Shown: piece by piece, positions 22,026 to 32,631 of the stretch
Layout of the letters: every line of letters begins with the position of its first letter
How positions within the stretch are numbered: position 1 is the stretch's first letter
Assembly: GCA_036924285.1 (NCBI GenBank)
Contig: JAYKYS010000010.1
Coordinates: forward strand, 1,178,001 to 1,242,000
Direction: 5' to 3'
DNA: 64,000 nucleotides
Source of the DNA: Asterella californica
Lineage: Eukaryota > Streptophyta > Marchantiopsida > Marchantiales > Aytoniaceae
Translations under genes and position numbers: made by a program
Notes under the pieces: model-generated
Databases searched by the model: none
What the model saw: only the letters and a program-made list of their open reading frames with translations
Told to the model about the DNA's origin: nothing

Positions 22026-22735
22026 GGGGGTGTTAAAGTTGATTGCATTGAGGGTTATTCCTTTCCTCGCGGGATGGTCATTGTGGTTGCGGGTGGCTCT
22101 GGAGTACCCCAAAGTTCACTCGTGGTTTTTTTCCAACTAGCCGTCGAGGTTTGGCTTGTAGAGTAAGTGGATTTTGTCCAATTGGTTGTCGAGATTTCGC
22201 TTGTAGAGTAAACGTTTACAAAGATGTGATACGTAAAGATATGTAGAGTAAAGTTTAGAAAGACATGACACACAATCTTGTGTACGTGTCAAGTTTAAAA
22301 GTTGAAACAACACAAGTCTCGTAGAAAGTGATGGCAAGCCAACAGTGAGAAGTCAGCGAGGAGAGTATAGTTTTGAACAGTCATGGAGATCTTTAGAAAA
22401 ACTTGACTCTTGTGTTGGAAACAAAATAGAAACATAAACTGAAAGCGGAAAGTAGATCGTGACGAAGTTGAGTATATTGTGCGTGTGGCGTTAGTCAATA
22501 TCTCGTGTTTACTGTTAGCATATTTCGGGATGATGGATATTGAGTGTTTTTGGATGATTGATTTTAGATTTCGAGATCATGGATATTAAGTGTTTTTGGG
22601 TGATTGATTTTAGATTTTACATCTAACATTAGTAATATCTTTAGTAGTGGTTGAAGATTTTAAACTAATTCTTCTTGACATGTTTGCATCTTACCATGTC
22701 TCGTAATTCAAAAAGAAAATAATGTTAAAAGACTT
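22026..22735. other. Start of AT-rich spacer, no gene
   Basis: It contains a degenerate repeat of cttgtagagtaa words at 22155-22250 and a two-copy tandem repeat at 22530-22622. No domain found. Confidence 0.4.
22530..22622 (+). repeat. Two-copy tandem repeat of about 45 bp
   Basis: The unit ggatattgagtgtttttgg followed by atgattgattttagattt occurs twice in tandem with three or four substitutions. Confidence 0.75.
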
Positions 22736-22739
22736 GTGT

Positions 22740-23820
22740 GATGTTAAAGTCCTCCAGTTCAGAAAGTTCAAAGAATTTTGATGAATTTGAGAAAGTTGAC
22801 AAGAGAGAAGGGGAAATGCAATCAAAAGAAAACTTACATGAGAGTATATTCACGAGTTATAATGATGAGAATGATGTGTTGGATTCTAATTTTGATACAA
22901 CTATTTTAGAGTTATATCAAATCTTGTGTATTTCTCGATATTTGAAACAACAAGATCATTTTATTTTTTAAGAAAAAATAAAGAATTTTTCAAGAATTAT
23001 TTCAAAATTCTTCTTCTTGATTCTTTCAAACAGATTACTAAAATGGATAGAAAAAACTTTGTTGGATTGGTGAATTTGATTGAAAAATATTGTGTTTTTC
23101 AGAAGCAAGTTCGTATCAAGCAAGTTTTAATGTCATTACAACTTGTGATTGCATTGGATAAATCAGTCACGATGCAATTAGAAGGTCTTTGTTTTTGTGA
23201 AAAGTTGTTCATGACACTATGATCTTTTACATGAAAAAGATAATGAAAGTTCTTGAGTAAACATTGATCTGATCATCAAATCGCGAAGAGATGAAGATTA
23301 TCTCTGATACTTTTGCAATAAAAAGATTTTGAGGTTGTATCGAGTTGTATTTCTCGTTATGCGTCATGCAAGTATTGAAGTCCTATTTTTCTTTATCTCT
23401 CGTAATTATTCGGAAGGAAAAAATCAAATGTCACATCGAAGGATAGCACAAGTCACCTAGTAAATAATATCCCCCTTCCAGACAAAAGGCTTTTGTTGTC
23501 GATTGATACATTGAAGTCTAGTAGTCACTCTTTAAAAAAGATGCGAACATAGTTGAAAAATAGATATGATAATCAATTTTTTGGTTAGGTGGGTTGGTTG
23601 TTGCAAATTTTTCTGCAAATTTTTGTTAAACAACAATGACAAATGGATAAAAGAAGATGGAGAACTAGTCATAGACTTTGACAGAGATAAGGAGATATCT
23701 CACCGAGAGAATGTGTCTAATCAGATAACACAGATTTGTCTTCGAGACAAATGGTGTCAATTTGTTTACGACACAATAGAAATCTTGGTGAGTTTTTATT
23801 CAAACCTTCAAATTACTTGA
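22740..23820 (+). pseudogene. PIF/Harbinger-like transposase remnant (tentative)
   Basis: Broken plus-strand frames show an acidic start, then FKQITKMDRKNFVGLVNLIE and a helical QVLMSLQLVIAL at 23010-23180, the placement expected for the N-terminal part of a Harbinger nuclease (DDE_Tnp_4). They are followed by HYDLLHEKDNES and, near the end, KWIKEDGELVIDFD and QICLRDKWCQF, which resemble that family's C-terminus. The catalytic Asp residues cannot be placed because stops and frame changes are frequent. An unrelated origin is possible. Confidence 0.4.
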
Positions 23821-23989
23821 AATTCATGAAGAATTGGTTTGCATCGTGCACAAATTATAAATCTTGTCTCATCTTAGTGCGATAAGTCTCTGTTTCGTCT
23901 TGGATGTGTTGTGTTTCAAATTGGATTGAATTGTGTGTTGTAAGTGCGACAATGTGTTCAATCACTATGAGAGTTGTTGCCTTTATTAC

Positions 23990-25735
23990 GACAATGTGCA
24001 TTTCTCGAGTGAAGAGCTGTTTTTCAGTGCCTTAGTGCAGTTTTCTTGGCGAGGAGAAGACTTAAAGCGATTACACGTCAATTGGCATTGTTTGTGAAGA
24101 CTAAAGTTGACGCGTTGGACACAAACTATGACTGAGCACAACTGATGATAAATAACATAGAAGGAGAACTTTTGCATCTTCAAAAACGTGTTTGAGAATC
24201 TAAAAAGAGAGACACGATGGAGACCTTCTTGGAATAACACTTACTCATATTTTGATACACGTTGGTATCATGAGAAGGCCAAGTCGTTGTAGATTCAAAA
24301 GTTGCAGATTCATAAGTTCCAAACATGAGACAACAAGCGTTGATGGTGTTGATGGTGCAACAATATTAAGAATATTTTCCATACTTTTCAGCGAAAGCTA
24401 TGTTTCACAAATGTAGTTCTGCAAACAACAGAGTATTGCGAACAATGTATTGTTGTATGTAAACAACAGAGTATTGCAAATAGTGTAGTGTTGTATATAG
24501 TTCTATAAATAATGTAGTGTGTTGTAAGATCTTTAGTAGTGTTTTAAGATCTTCTATAAACATCAGAGGTTTCTGTGGAGGTTTTTGTCTGACATTTGGT
24601 CGCACTGCATTCTATATGCAATGCGATAAGACTGCATGTCGCATTGAATATTCAATGTGATCACTGGATTGATCGCACTGAATATTCACACTTCAGTGCG
24701 ACACGGTAGTCAATAAGAACATGAGTCGCATTGAATATTCAATGCGATCAGATGTCCGATCGGATTACATTGAATCTAAGTGCATTAGGATGCATATCAT
24801 CTTGTAGATTCAGTGTGAAATGCAATCCGTTTGCACCCGACTTTTTACTTCTAACTTTTGTAGGACTATCTCTTATTTTCACCATGTAGGTTTTCGAGAT
24901 TTAGGAGGTTCATCTATTCAGTCAACTCTTGACATGCGTCTTGCAAGCAAGAGGAAGGAAGAAGAAGAACTCGAGAAGAAGAGGCTTGAGGAGAAAACAA
25001 TAATCACGAGAATATCTAACGTAGATTCGAAAGAAGAAGAAATTAACAAGCGAATGCAAAGTCAAGAAACTACAATTATTCGTAAAGATGAGGAGTTGTA
25101 TGCATTGAAAACCGAACTTACTTGTGTTCGTTCTTCCAAGACTTTTTATCTTCAACTAGTCGGTCCAAGTGATGCTAGGAGGAAAACGCTCATCTTGGAC
25201 TTGAATGGATTATTGGTGAAAATTGATCGTAATGAGATAGAACTTCAAAGAAAGACGGTACAAAATTGAAACATGTCAAGGAAAGAATATGTGCTATGTG
25301 ATTCGAAAAGAAATACACCAGTTCATGACAACATGTTGTAAAGAGTTCCATGTTTTGATTTGGACAACACGCACATTGAACAATTGCAATCTCATCTTTC
25401 GATCCATGGAAAATAAGAAGTACTTGCCATCGCATATCACATCAAGCTAAGTAAGTTCACTATAATCTATTTTTCTTCATTCATGTTTGGTTGAAATCAA
25501 TTCAATATAAATTTCATAGATAAAGATTCTTCTGATTTTTTCATATATTTTCTGATTTATTATAAGTGTTCAACTCTCATTTTTGTAGTAATGTGGATAA
25601 TTTTGTAACTATGTAAGATTTTTGCACAAAACATGTTGTGAGATTCAAGACACACAGAGAAATTGCCACTGATAAATTTTTATATTTGAAGAATTTTTCT
25701 CGGTATTGTGTCGGATATTGCGTGAAGGATGTCTA
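23990..25735 (+). pseudogene. FCP1/HAD-like (DLNGLL) gene, copy 2, decayed
   Basis: Exon homologous to RRRPKAVTTQLALYV: RRRLKAITRQLALFVKTKV at 24047-24110, then NYD followed by TGA where copy 1 has TGG (Trp). Exon with coiled coil and HAD start: 24880-25270, from an acceptor-like ATGTAG, through KRKEEEELEKKRLEEK and RRKTLILDLNGLLVKI. A frame change follows at ELQ and the frame resumes as HVLIWTTRTLNNCNLI to about 25445. The final block 25630-25730 reads VRFKTHREIATDKFLYLKNF. The coiled-coil frame is 149 codons long, but nonsense codons elsewhere make the gene non-functional as a whole. Confidence 0.65.
24600..24800. repeat. Hairpin-repeat array, array 4, in intron of FCP1/HAD-like copy 2
   Basis: Units such as GTCGCATTGAATATTCAATG and CAGTGCGACAC pair across short loops and carry C-to-T and G-to-A differences from the GC-richer arrays 1-3 (CGCATTGA in place of CGCACTGA). 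It lies between the RRRLK exon and the coiled-coil exon, the same place as array 2 in copy 1. Confidence 0.75.
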
Positions 25736-25739
25736 GGAA

Positions 25740-25966
25740 AACACGAGGTTCCTGGCTGTGGAGATGTTGTGTGCTGAAACACATTGATGCAAGAAATCTC
25801 CCGAATCGTCCACCGACAAATCGCAGATGCAAGCTAGCCCTTAAACTGCCCCCTTGTATCAGTCTCTATACGTACGAAGTTCTCTGGGATCATAATGAAG
25901 CAGGCCCCTTGCGTCTTTGATATAACGCCTGAAGTCTCAAATACCCAGTCAGCAAGTAAACTAGGA
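25740..25966. other. Short unassigned segment
   Basis: It joins copy 2 of the FCP1/HAD-like gene to the tandem repeat; the 90-codon ORF on the minus strand (25834-26106) runs into the repeat and is not credible as a gene. Confidence 0.4.
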
Positions 25967-26455
25967 CCTAGCTTGATTTTTCCTTCTTTTGAGTCGCATA
26001 ACTTCTTTACTAAACGTCCAAACGAAGTAAACAAGGTGTCTATGAAAAGCTGACAAAAAGCTCTACCCATCGATGCGATGAAAGAGAAGATCCGAAGTCG
26101 TGCCAAAAGCCCGTAAGTTGGGGCTTAGCTTGTTTTACCCATCTTTCGAGTCTTGTAACTTTTCCACTAGGCGTCCAAACGAAGTAGACAAAGTGTCTAT
26201 GAAAAGCTGACAAGGAGCTTGATCCACTGATGTGATAAAAGCGAAGATCCGAAGTGTTGCCAAAAGCTCATAAGCTGGGACCTAGCTTGTTTCACCCATC
26301 TTCGAGTCTTGTAACTTCTCCACTAGGCGTCCAAACAAAGTAGACGAAGTGCCTATGAAATGCTGACAAAGAACTCTATCCACTGATGCAATGAAAGTGG
26401 AGATCCGAAATGATGCCAAAAGCCCGTAAGCTAGGGCCTAGCTTGTCTTGTCCAT
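25967..26455. repeat. 157 bp tandem repeat, three copies plus a partial
   Basis: Units begin with cctagcttg/cttagcttg at 25967, 26124, 26281 and 26436, giving periods of 157, 157 and 155 bp. Each unit contains gcgtccaaacgaagtagac, tatgaaaagctgacaa and gaagatccgaa or close variants. The unit length is in the range of plant satellites. Confidence 0.9.
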
Positions 26456-27870
26456 AAGTGTCTTTAGAGCGACAAAAGTCAAAATTTGATTTTCATGTAG
26501 GATCCGGTCCACGACACGACATCCACCCCCTCCAAACTTGTGCATCCTCCGGTATGCACCAGAGATACCAACCAAGGAGTGGATCGGCACGCACACTCGT
26601 TCTCATTTTGTTATCCTCTGTCCCATCTCAGTCAACCTCATCCTCAAGGTTACAACCTGATCATCATCTTGAAGTTGCTACACTACCATGATCTTCCCTA
26701 GATCCATCATCGACTTTCTTCTCCAACCTCCCATCCAATCACCCCCTCTAGATCTACACATCTTTCAATATGCAAAGACATAGAAGGAATAACCCATCAT
26801 ACCATAGAAATGTCTTCCATCCGTCTTGTAGAACCTCATTGTCGAGGTTTGTGATCTAAATGTCGTAGTAGACATCACCCATCCTCCCAATCATCACCGC
26901 ATATCTTGACTGTAACCTTCAACCTCAAGTTTGTACATGTCATCGTATGTATCCAACTCTTCTTTTCTGTTTTTTTTTTGTTTTTTTTTTGAAGAAAAAG
27001 AACCACACTGGTGGAACCAAAATCCTCAACCGCAATCATCATTATCCCGCTGTACAATGATATCTTCCTCAACCATCATCCTCCTCAATCTCTTTTCCTG
27101 AAAATCCTTACAACCTCCCAAACATCATTCTCTCAACCTTCTTCTGAAAATCTTTACAACCTCCCAAGCATAATCACCTTCAGCAATGGCTTCTCCCCTG
27201 TAAGCCATCCCTACCCATCATCTTGTACCTGTAGTCTCGAGAGCATCCATCCACTCTCGTTCACCCTCAGCATGTCTGTCCTTGATGATAGCAATGATGA
27301 CATCATGGACTCCTCTTGTAGTTGCACCCAAGACCTCCCGTGATAGGAACTCAACCTATGCATCTGGAATATGCTCCTCTCAACCTCCCTTCACATCCAT
27401 CACTGTATCAATATCTGGTTGTTGTATGTCTACAACCAGGTCACCCATATCCACTATCTGCACCCCAACCATCTCCTCCGGTTGTGAAGGATCATCTTCC
27501 ATTGCCAATCCAAGAAGAATAATTTCCTGTTGAACCTTATCCTTCCCAGCTTGCTTCTCCGAAGAAATCTCTTCTTGTCCTTTCTTCTTGCTCTGCATCG
27601 TCGATGCAGTATCCAACTTGAGCTCGCTTAGATCCTCGTGCTCTTCCAAATCATCCATATGGAGATCATGCTCAATCTCCTCCATCCTAGCACCATAACT
27701 TGTAGCTTCGATAGCTACAACTGCATGTGCCGCAAAGTAATCATCCACAAACTTCTTCATCCCTCCTTTACCAACGTTGGCTTGAAGGAGAGTACTCGTA
27801 CTTGTGAATGCAACCTTTCTATCCTCCCAAGAAATAACCTCCCGTTGCAAAGACTATGATTATCAAAAAT
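26456..27870 (-). other. Unrecognised coding-like region on minus strand
   Basis: The minus-strand frame at 27380-27850 (156 codons) starts MQREVISWEDRKVAFTS and is acidic and Lys/Glu-rich (EEISSEKQAGKDKVQ). Further left, interrupted frames continue (SREVLGATTRGVHDVIIAI), so a longer ancestral frame is likely. Base composition is distinct: the plus strand is rich in C and T. It could be a transposon gag-like gene, but I cannot assign a family. A TTTTTTTTTG run at about 26970-26990 may mark an A-tail on the minus strand. Confidence 0.35.
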
Positions 27871-28529
27871 GTTTTAATCGTTTGAGTGGGTGAATAAATC
27901 AGAGCGATCGCTGAAACATAAGGGGTCTAAAAAGATCCCAATCTAGAGCAACAACTTCCAAGCTCGAAATCTAGAGAACCGTGTACAACCAGCAAGTCAA
28001 ATTTCGTAGGGTCGTTCAACATACTGTAGACTACAAATCTTGTAAGATTGAGCAAAATTTATCAACCCAATTTTCTGTTCTAGGTCGAAGTAGCCATCTG
28101 GATGTCCAAAATTATTGATAATTTCTTTAGTGAGAACGTTTTTGTCCATATCTCAATATTCAGAGTTGATCTCAAGCTCAAATTTTGTATGTGTGTTCAG
28201 TAAGGTATCCTTTACATGTATGAGAAGTTTTGAAGTCTAAACCACCATATGTTTCTTATTCTTGAGTGTTAAAGTTCACCGTCTGATCTTATTACTAGTT
28301 GTTAGACATGGTTTTTGCTTTTTAAACATATTAGAGGACTCAACAGACCTTTGTAAGTGCTTATAGTGCCAAGTTATAACCTGAAGCTTACCTCTTGAGT
28401 AAACAACCACATCCAGAAGCTCAATGCTTTCTTAAGTAGACGTATCACACTTCGATATACCTTTTTAGTGAACTTGACGTGAAAACTTAAGATGGGAGTT
28501 ATCTTGACAGTGTTACTAGATAAGAGATC
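27871..28529. other. Sequence upstream of gypsy B gag, possibly leader/LTR
   Basis: AT-rich with no ORF. Its position suggests the 5' LTR or leader of gypsy B, but I could not find LTR ends or a primer site. Confidence 0.3.
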
Positions 28530-29170
28530 ATGGCCAACCAAGGATCACCAAGTGGAGACGCTACTTCTACTCAGCAACCTATATAGTTTGATGTTGTTAC
28601 AATGCAGATGTTCCAAGCTTTTCACATGTTTATGTAGCACCAGCAAAACACAAAGAGGAAGGAGGTGTTAGCAACCAAGGCGTTGCAATCAATGGTGCAC
28701 AAGATGGAATAGTTCAAAGACAAAGATATTTCCAAGTATGTGTGATACTATGCTAGAGAGATGGTGGAGAATTTGGACTTGTTGTTCTTGAGATTCGTGA
28801 GTGTGTGAAAGAGCTCAAGCAACAACAAGGACAGAGTTGAGAGAGCTTTATGCACGCCTTGAAGGAGAAGTATTATACTGAAGATTCAAAGAGGATCATC
28901 AAGAGAACATTCTTGGAGTGGGTGGTTAAGCCCAACAAAGGTTTGTCTACAAATGAGTTGTTAAGGGAGTTTTATCGTCAGTATGCTCAACTTTCTAAGA
29001 TGAAAAAACTTACACTAGAGGTGGAAAAGATTGAGCTTTTCCTACAAGCAACAAACGTGATTATTGAAGAGAAGCTTGAGTTGTTGTTGGAAGACAAGAG
29101 TGAGGAGAGAAGATTAAAAACTGATTGGAAGGAGGTTGAAGAAGTTGTCTCTTTGTTGACCAAGAGATAG
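28530..29170 (+). pseudogene. Gypsy B gag
   Basis: It starts MANQGSPSGDATSTQQP and continues with several stops. The 28850-29170 block is open and includes KRTFLEWVVKPNKGLSTNEL and TLEVEKIELFLQA, aligned with gag of element A (RTLMVWIERQLGRSMGLNEI, TLDARKTELFLGA). Confidence 0.75.
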
Positions 29171-29188
29171 AGAAGAAGGGACAAAGTT

Positions 29189-29985
29189 GTGGTAAGTGAA
29201 GCAGTACCTTTGATAATTCCTGTCAAGCAATTACTTACTAAGCTTGTCTTGGTAGTTGGAGACACGAGTTATGATGATGGTTCAGCCTATGCTATGATAC
29301 GTAGTGGAGATGGCAAAAGAGAAGTTCAATTTTTTATTGTTGCTGTAGAAGATGAGAAGAATCGTGATAACTTGAGAGATCGTCCACTACCTAAGATTAC
29401 TGAGGAGTTTAGAGAGTCTAGGAATTTTGACAAAGTGTATTGAAGAGCGAGATCTCAATGATACAATAGACATAGGATTTTTGCCTGATCTCATAGAGCA
29501 ATAATCTTATCCATTAGCATTTTAGGATTGGCATCATGTGTATCGGTGTGAGAAGATTGAGAACCTAAAGAGGTTTGAGAAGCAATATGTGAAGTATGTA
29601 CAATAATCTTTGTGGGATAGTGGAGAGTTAACAAGAGATGCATACATATTTGGAGTGTTTAAAAAACAATATTTGGTAGATACTATAGAGGAATTGAAAT
29701 CTATATTAGAAAGCTCTATAGAAGATGTAGATAGAGTGGTGCGAGTGAGCTCCAAGGAGCTTTATGATGTAACGGTAAGTTTATAAGTCAACAAGAGGTG
29801 TATGTACAGAATCAAGTACAAGTCAATTGCAAAGAAAGTCAAACTAATGGTTTTGTCTTTACTAGTCGATTACAATCAAAAGATGGAGCAAGCTGCACAA
29901 CAACCAACACTCAGAGAGTCAAGAAGAATTGGACACCAATTCACAAAGACGACACTAAAGGAACTAAAGATTGGAGGTGATGGAT
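29189..29985 (+). pseudogene. Gypsy B protease/linker region
   Basis: A frame at 29189-29443 is open and acidic but lacks a recognisable DTG. The 29800-29985 block carries RIKYKSIAKKVKLMV, which aligns with HAKYKSVLKKVRPV of element A, and KTTLKELKIGGDGFLIK. Frameshifted. Confidence 0.6.
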
Positions 29986-30112
29986 TTCTTATTAAACAAG
30001 AGAAGAAAAACTTACCATGTCAAGATGCTATCTAGACATGGTAAGACGTTTGTCTTTGAGTCACATGAAGTAGGATGTGTAGATCCAAGAGTAGCGGCAC
30101 CTATGGTAATCT

Positions 30113-30128
30113 TTACTATATCATATGT
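30113..30128. repeat. 16 bp target duplication, left
   Basis: TTACTATATCATATGT is repeated at 30299-30314 and is part of the reverse transcriptase coding sequence in both places. Confidence 0.9.
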
Positions 30129-30298
30129 TTTGTTTTGGTTTTTTTTTTCTTTAGGTCTCTTTTTCGCTGTGGGGCTTTCTGCAGCCGTATGCCGTTGCCC
30201 TTGCACAACATGAGTCCTCCCGTCAGGAGGTCTCGACCCCATGGCGCCCGGATTACAGACGGATGGGATAGCCAACAAGCTATTGCTTGTTGGCTATA
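30129..30298 (-). mobile_element. SINE-like insertion (170 bp)
   Basis: Flanked by a perfect 16 bp duplication. On the minus strand it starts near TATAGCCAACAAGC, has TAGCTTGTTGG (A-box-like), then about 33 bases later GGGTCGAGACC (B-box-like), and ends in an A-rich tail (AGAAAAAAAAAACC). These are features of a Pol III-transcribed SINE moved by LINE machinery. A diverged relative with the same order of blocks is at about 54190-54327. Short inverted words (GCCAACAAGC/GCTTGTTGGC) make a hairpin at its 5' end. Confidence 0.75.
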
Positions 30299-30314
30299 TT
30301 ACTATATCATATGT
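30299..30314. repeat. 16 bp target duplication, right
   Basis: Second copy of TTACTATATCATATGT; coding similarity to reverse transcriptase resumes here. Confidence 0.9.
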
Positions 30315-31001
30315 ATCTTGGAATCTTCGTCATATCCTTGTACCTATAGCTCATATACCAAAGCTGATAGACTTGCTCAATGAGAGGATTAGGATGGAAT
30401 ATCTTGGAACCATCTATAGCTCCCTATTCCAATAGATGGTTTACAGTTCCAAAAAAGATTGGAGCCTTGAGATTCATTCAAGATATGCAACTAGTCAACA
30501 AGATGACTATTAGGAATATGGGTATAGGATCTATTGTAGACGAGTTTGTAGAAGCTTTTGCTAGTCGTGTTATCTATTCAATGAGAATTTTGTACTCAAT
30601 GTATGATCAGTTTCAATTATCTTTTGAGAGTAGAGACTTGACTACAATGAGGATACCTTTATGGCTACTAAGGATGTGCATCTTGTCACAAGGGGCTATC
30701 AATTTCGTAGCACATATGATGAATGGTATGAACAAAGTTTTGAGAGATTTCATTCCTGATAAAATTATACCATTCCTTGATGATGTGTCGATCAAAGAAT
30801 GTGTTGAGGAGGAGAAGAATGAGATAATGGATTAGAGAAGGTACCGTAAGTTTGTTGCAGACCACATAGCTGACTGTGATAAGAGATAAGAGATTTAGTC
30901 GGTTGGAGGAGATTCATTTGACTTTGTCAAGAGCAAAGTTTGTGTTTGGAGAACAAGAGGTGTTAACTGTGGGGCACCTATGTAGATCTTATGATCGAAA
31001 G

Positions 31002-31883
31002 TCTTGTCTTGTAACGACCTATGTTACACATAAGAAGTTTATCTATTAGTAAGGTATTTAGTTATAACTAAGTGTTGAGAATGTTTATTTGCTGCCCAAG
31101 TGCTTTAAGGATGTATCAAGTTAGTCATGACTAGCTAAAGTTAGTTATGGTTAAACTTAGCTGTACTTTTGAACAGAATTCAGATATTCTTAAAGAGTGA
31201 GCGCTACTATCTTGTCATCTTGTCTAAAAGATAGAAAGGAGGTGAAAAATATCCCTTATCTCTTTTTTGACTTGATATTAATGGTGGGGTTAAAGTTGTG
31301 GACTTTGTGAGCATTAAAAACAAGAAGAGATTCCACATGTCTCTTTTTTAGTGGGTCCTAGTGTAGAGGGGGTGGAAATTTGAGATTTCTTGAGAATATT
31401 CCAAAAATTCTTTTAGAAGTTGTTGACTTTGAAGGAATAAGCCCATGTGAAAAGATAAGAAGCCCATGTGATTAATGCGTTTACCTTAAGTAATATCTTA
31501 GTAAAACTCGGTAAAAATAGTTACGGCTGAGTTATCGAAGAGAACAAAAGTAAAAACTTAGAAAGTATAAATAGAGAAGTAGAGAAGAGCTACTCATCCT
31601 TGTTTTCACATCGTCATAATGACAACTTGAGTAATATAGAGAGTGTGTGATATTTTAGCATGTGAGAACTTGAGAGACGTCGTTAGAATGGAGAATTTTA
31701 GTTGATGAGTTTATGGTGTATGAATGTTTGAAATTAGCATTTTTCTCTTCAAGTTCATGGTGTGCTTCCATCAAAGCCATCAGAGGTGACCCTGAGTGAG
31801 AGATAGATCCGACATGTTGTAGATTCATCGATGACGATCGTGGAAGTTGAGAGATCAGGGGGTAGTTGATCGATAGGACCACG
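31002..31883 (+). mobile_element. LTR-like insertion in gypsy B (candidate solo LTR)
   Basis: Coding sequence stops at GHLCRSYDRK (31001) and resumes as KVYSPNKVDV at about 31884, so roughly 880 bp were inserted. The insert starts close to TGTAACGACC (31010), a typical gypsy LTR start. It has a TATA-like GTATAAATAG at about 31566 and no ORF. A clean target duplication is not visible (only GAAAG on both sides), so the edges are uncertain. Confidence 0.5.
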
Positions 31884-32620
31884 GAAAGTTTACAGTCCAA
31901 ACAAAGTTGATGTCACTCAAAGGATGAAAGAGACATGTGGATCAATTACCGAGGTGAGAAGATTCTTAGGTGCATATGTGTTTTATCATATATAGATTCC
32001 ACACGTTGCACATGTAACAGATCTATTGTACAAGTTGCTAAGGAATGGGCAAAGATTTCAATGGCAAGAGGAGCAAAGCAAGTCCATGAAGAAATTGAAA
32101 ATCTTCTATCTTCACCACCAACTCTACAGAAGGTAACATATGAGTTGGACAGATCTGTTATCCTTATTGTTGATACTAGTCCTATTGACGTTGGATGAAC
32201 TATAAGACAAGATACTGAGGATGGAAAAAGATATGTGGTGCGTTTTGATGCTAAGATATTAAGTTCACGACAGAGAGACTATCCTCAAGTCAAGAGAGAG
32301 CTATGGAGAGTAATTATAGAAATGAAGAGTGACAAGGAATACTTGATAAGAGCACGTATGGTTGTGGAGACAGATCTGGAGTTGTTCAGCTTGAGAATGA
32401 TTACTAGTTCTACAACTCCAAATATTGATATATTGAGGTGGATAGCATATATCAAGTCCTTGAATCTAGAGTTTAGACATCTTTCAAGAAAAGACAATCA
32501 TGTGGTTGCATGTTCGGTGATTATTCTGGGACCGATGCTTTCCGAAAAATAAGAAAGAAATATTTTTGCCTAGAGCACTTTATCCTAGTTGGTGTCAAAG
32601 TCTTTCTTAATATCAATTTG
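31884..32620 (+). pseudogene. Gypsy B RNase H region
   Basis: It includes ITEVRRFLGAYVFYHI, VAHVTDLLYKLLRNGQRF, DTSPIDVG, KILSSRQRDYPQVKREL and LRWIAYIKSLNLEFRHL, in the same order as element A. Stops interrupt it (for example after DVG at 32196). Similarity fades by about 32620 and the group II intron fragment begins on the other strand. Confidence 0.82.
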
Positions 32621-32631
32621 TACAAGTCAAG

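Larger units (their letters stand above)
29986..30990 (+). pseudogene. Gypsy B reverse transcriptase, split by a SINE-like insertion
   Basis: Before the insertion the frame ends APMVIFTISYV. After it the duplicated codons restart SYVSWNLRHILVP. Downstream are SNRWFTVPKKIGALRFIQDM, VIYSMRILYSMYDQF, ESRDLTTMRIPLWLLR and FLDDVS, the catalytic motif. The region ends near 30990 with HLTLSRAKFVFGEQE and VLTVGHLC. Stops and frame changes show decay. Confidence 0.82.
28530..32620 (+). mobile_element. Ty3/gypsy element B, degenerate, same family as A
   Basis: It reads rightward: gag (28530-29170), a linker region with KYKSIAKKVKLMV and KELKIGGDGFLI (29800-29985), reverse transcriptase and RNase H. 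It is interrupted by a SINE-like insertion (30129-30298) and by an LTR-like insertion (31002-31883). Like element A it stops after the RNase H region with no integrase. It is more AT-rich than A and has stops at many positions. Confidence 0.82.

Noticed and set aside
22026..22060. GGGGGTGTTAAAGTT next to the left arm as a relative of the 13 bp repeat at 56745
   Set aside because: Similarity is limited to about 12 bases and the flanks do not match; likely chance.
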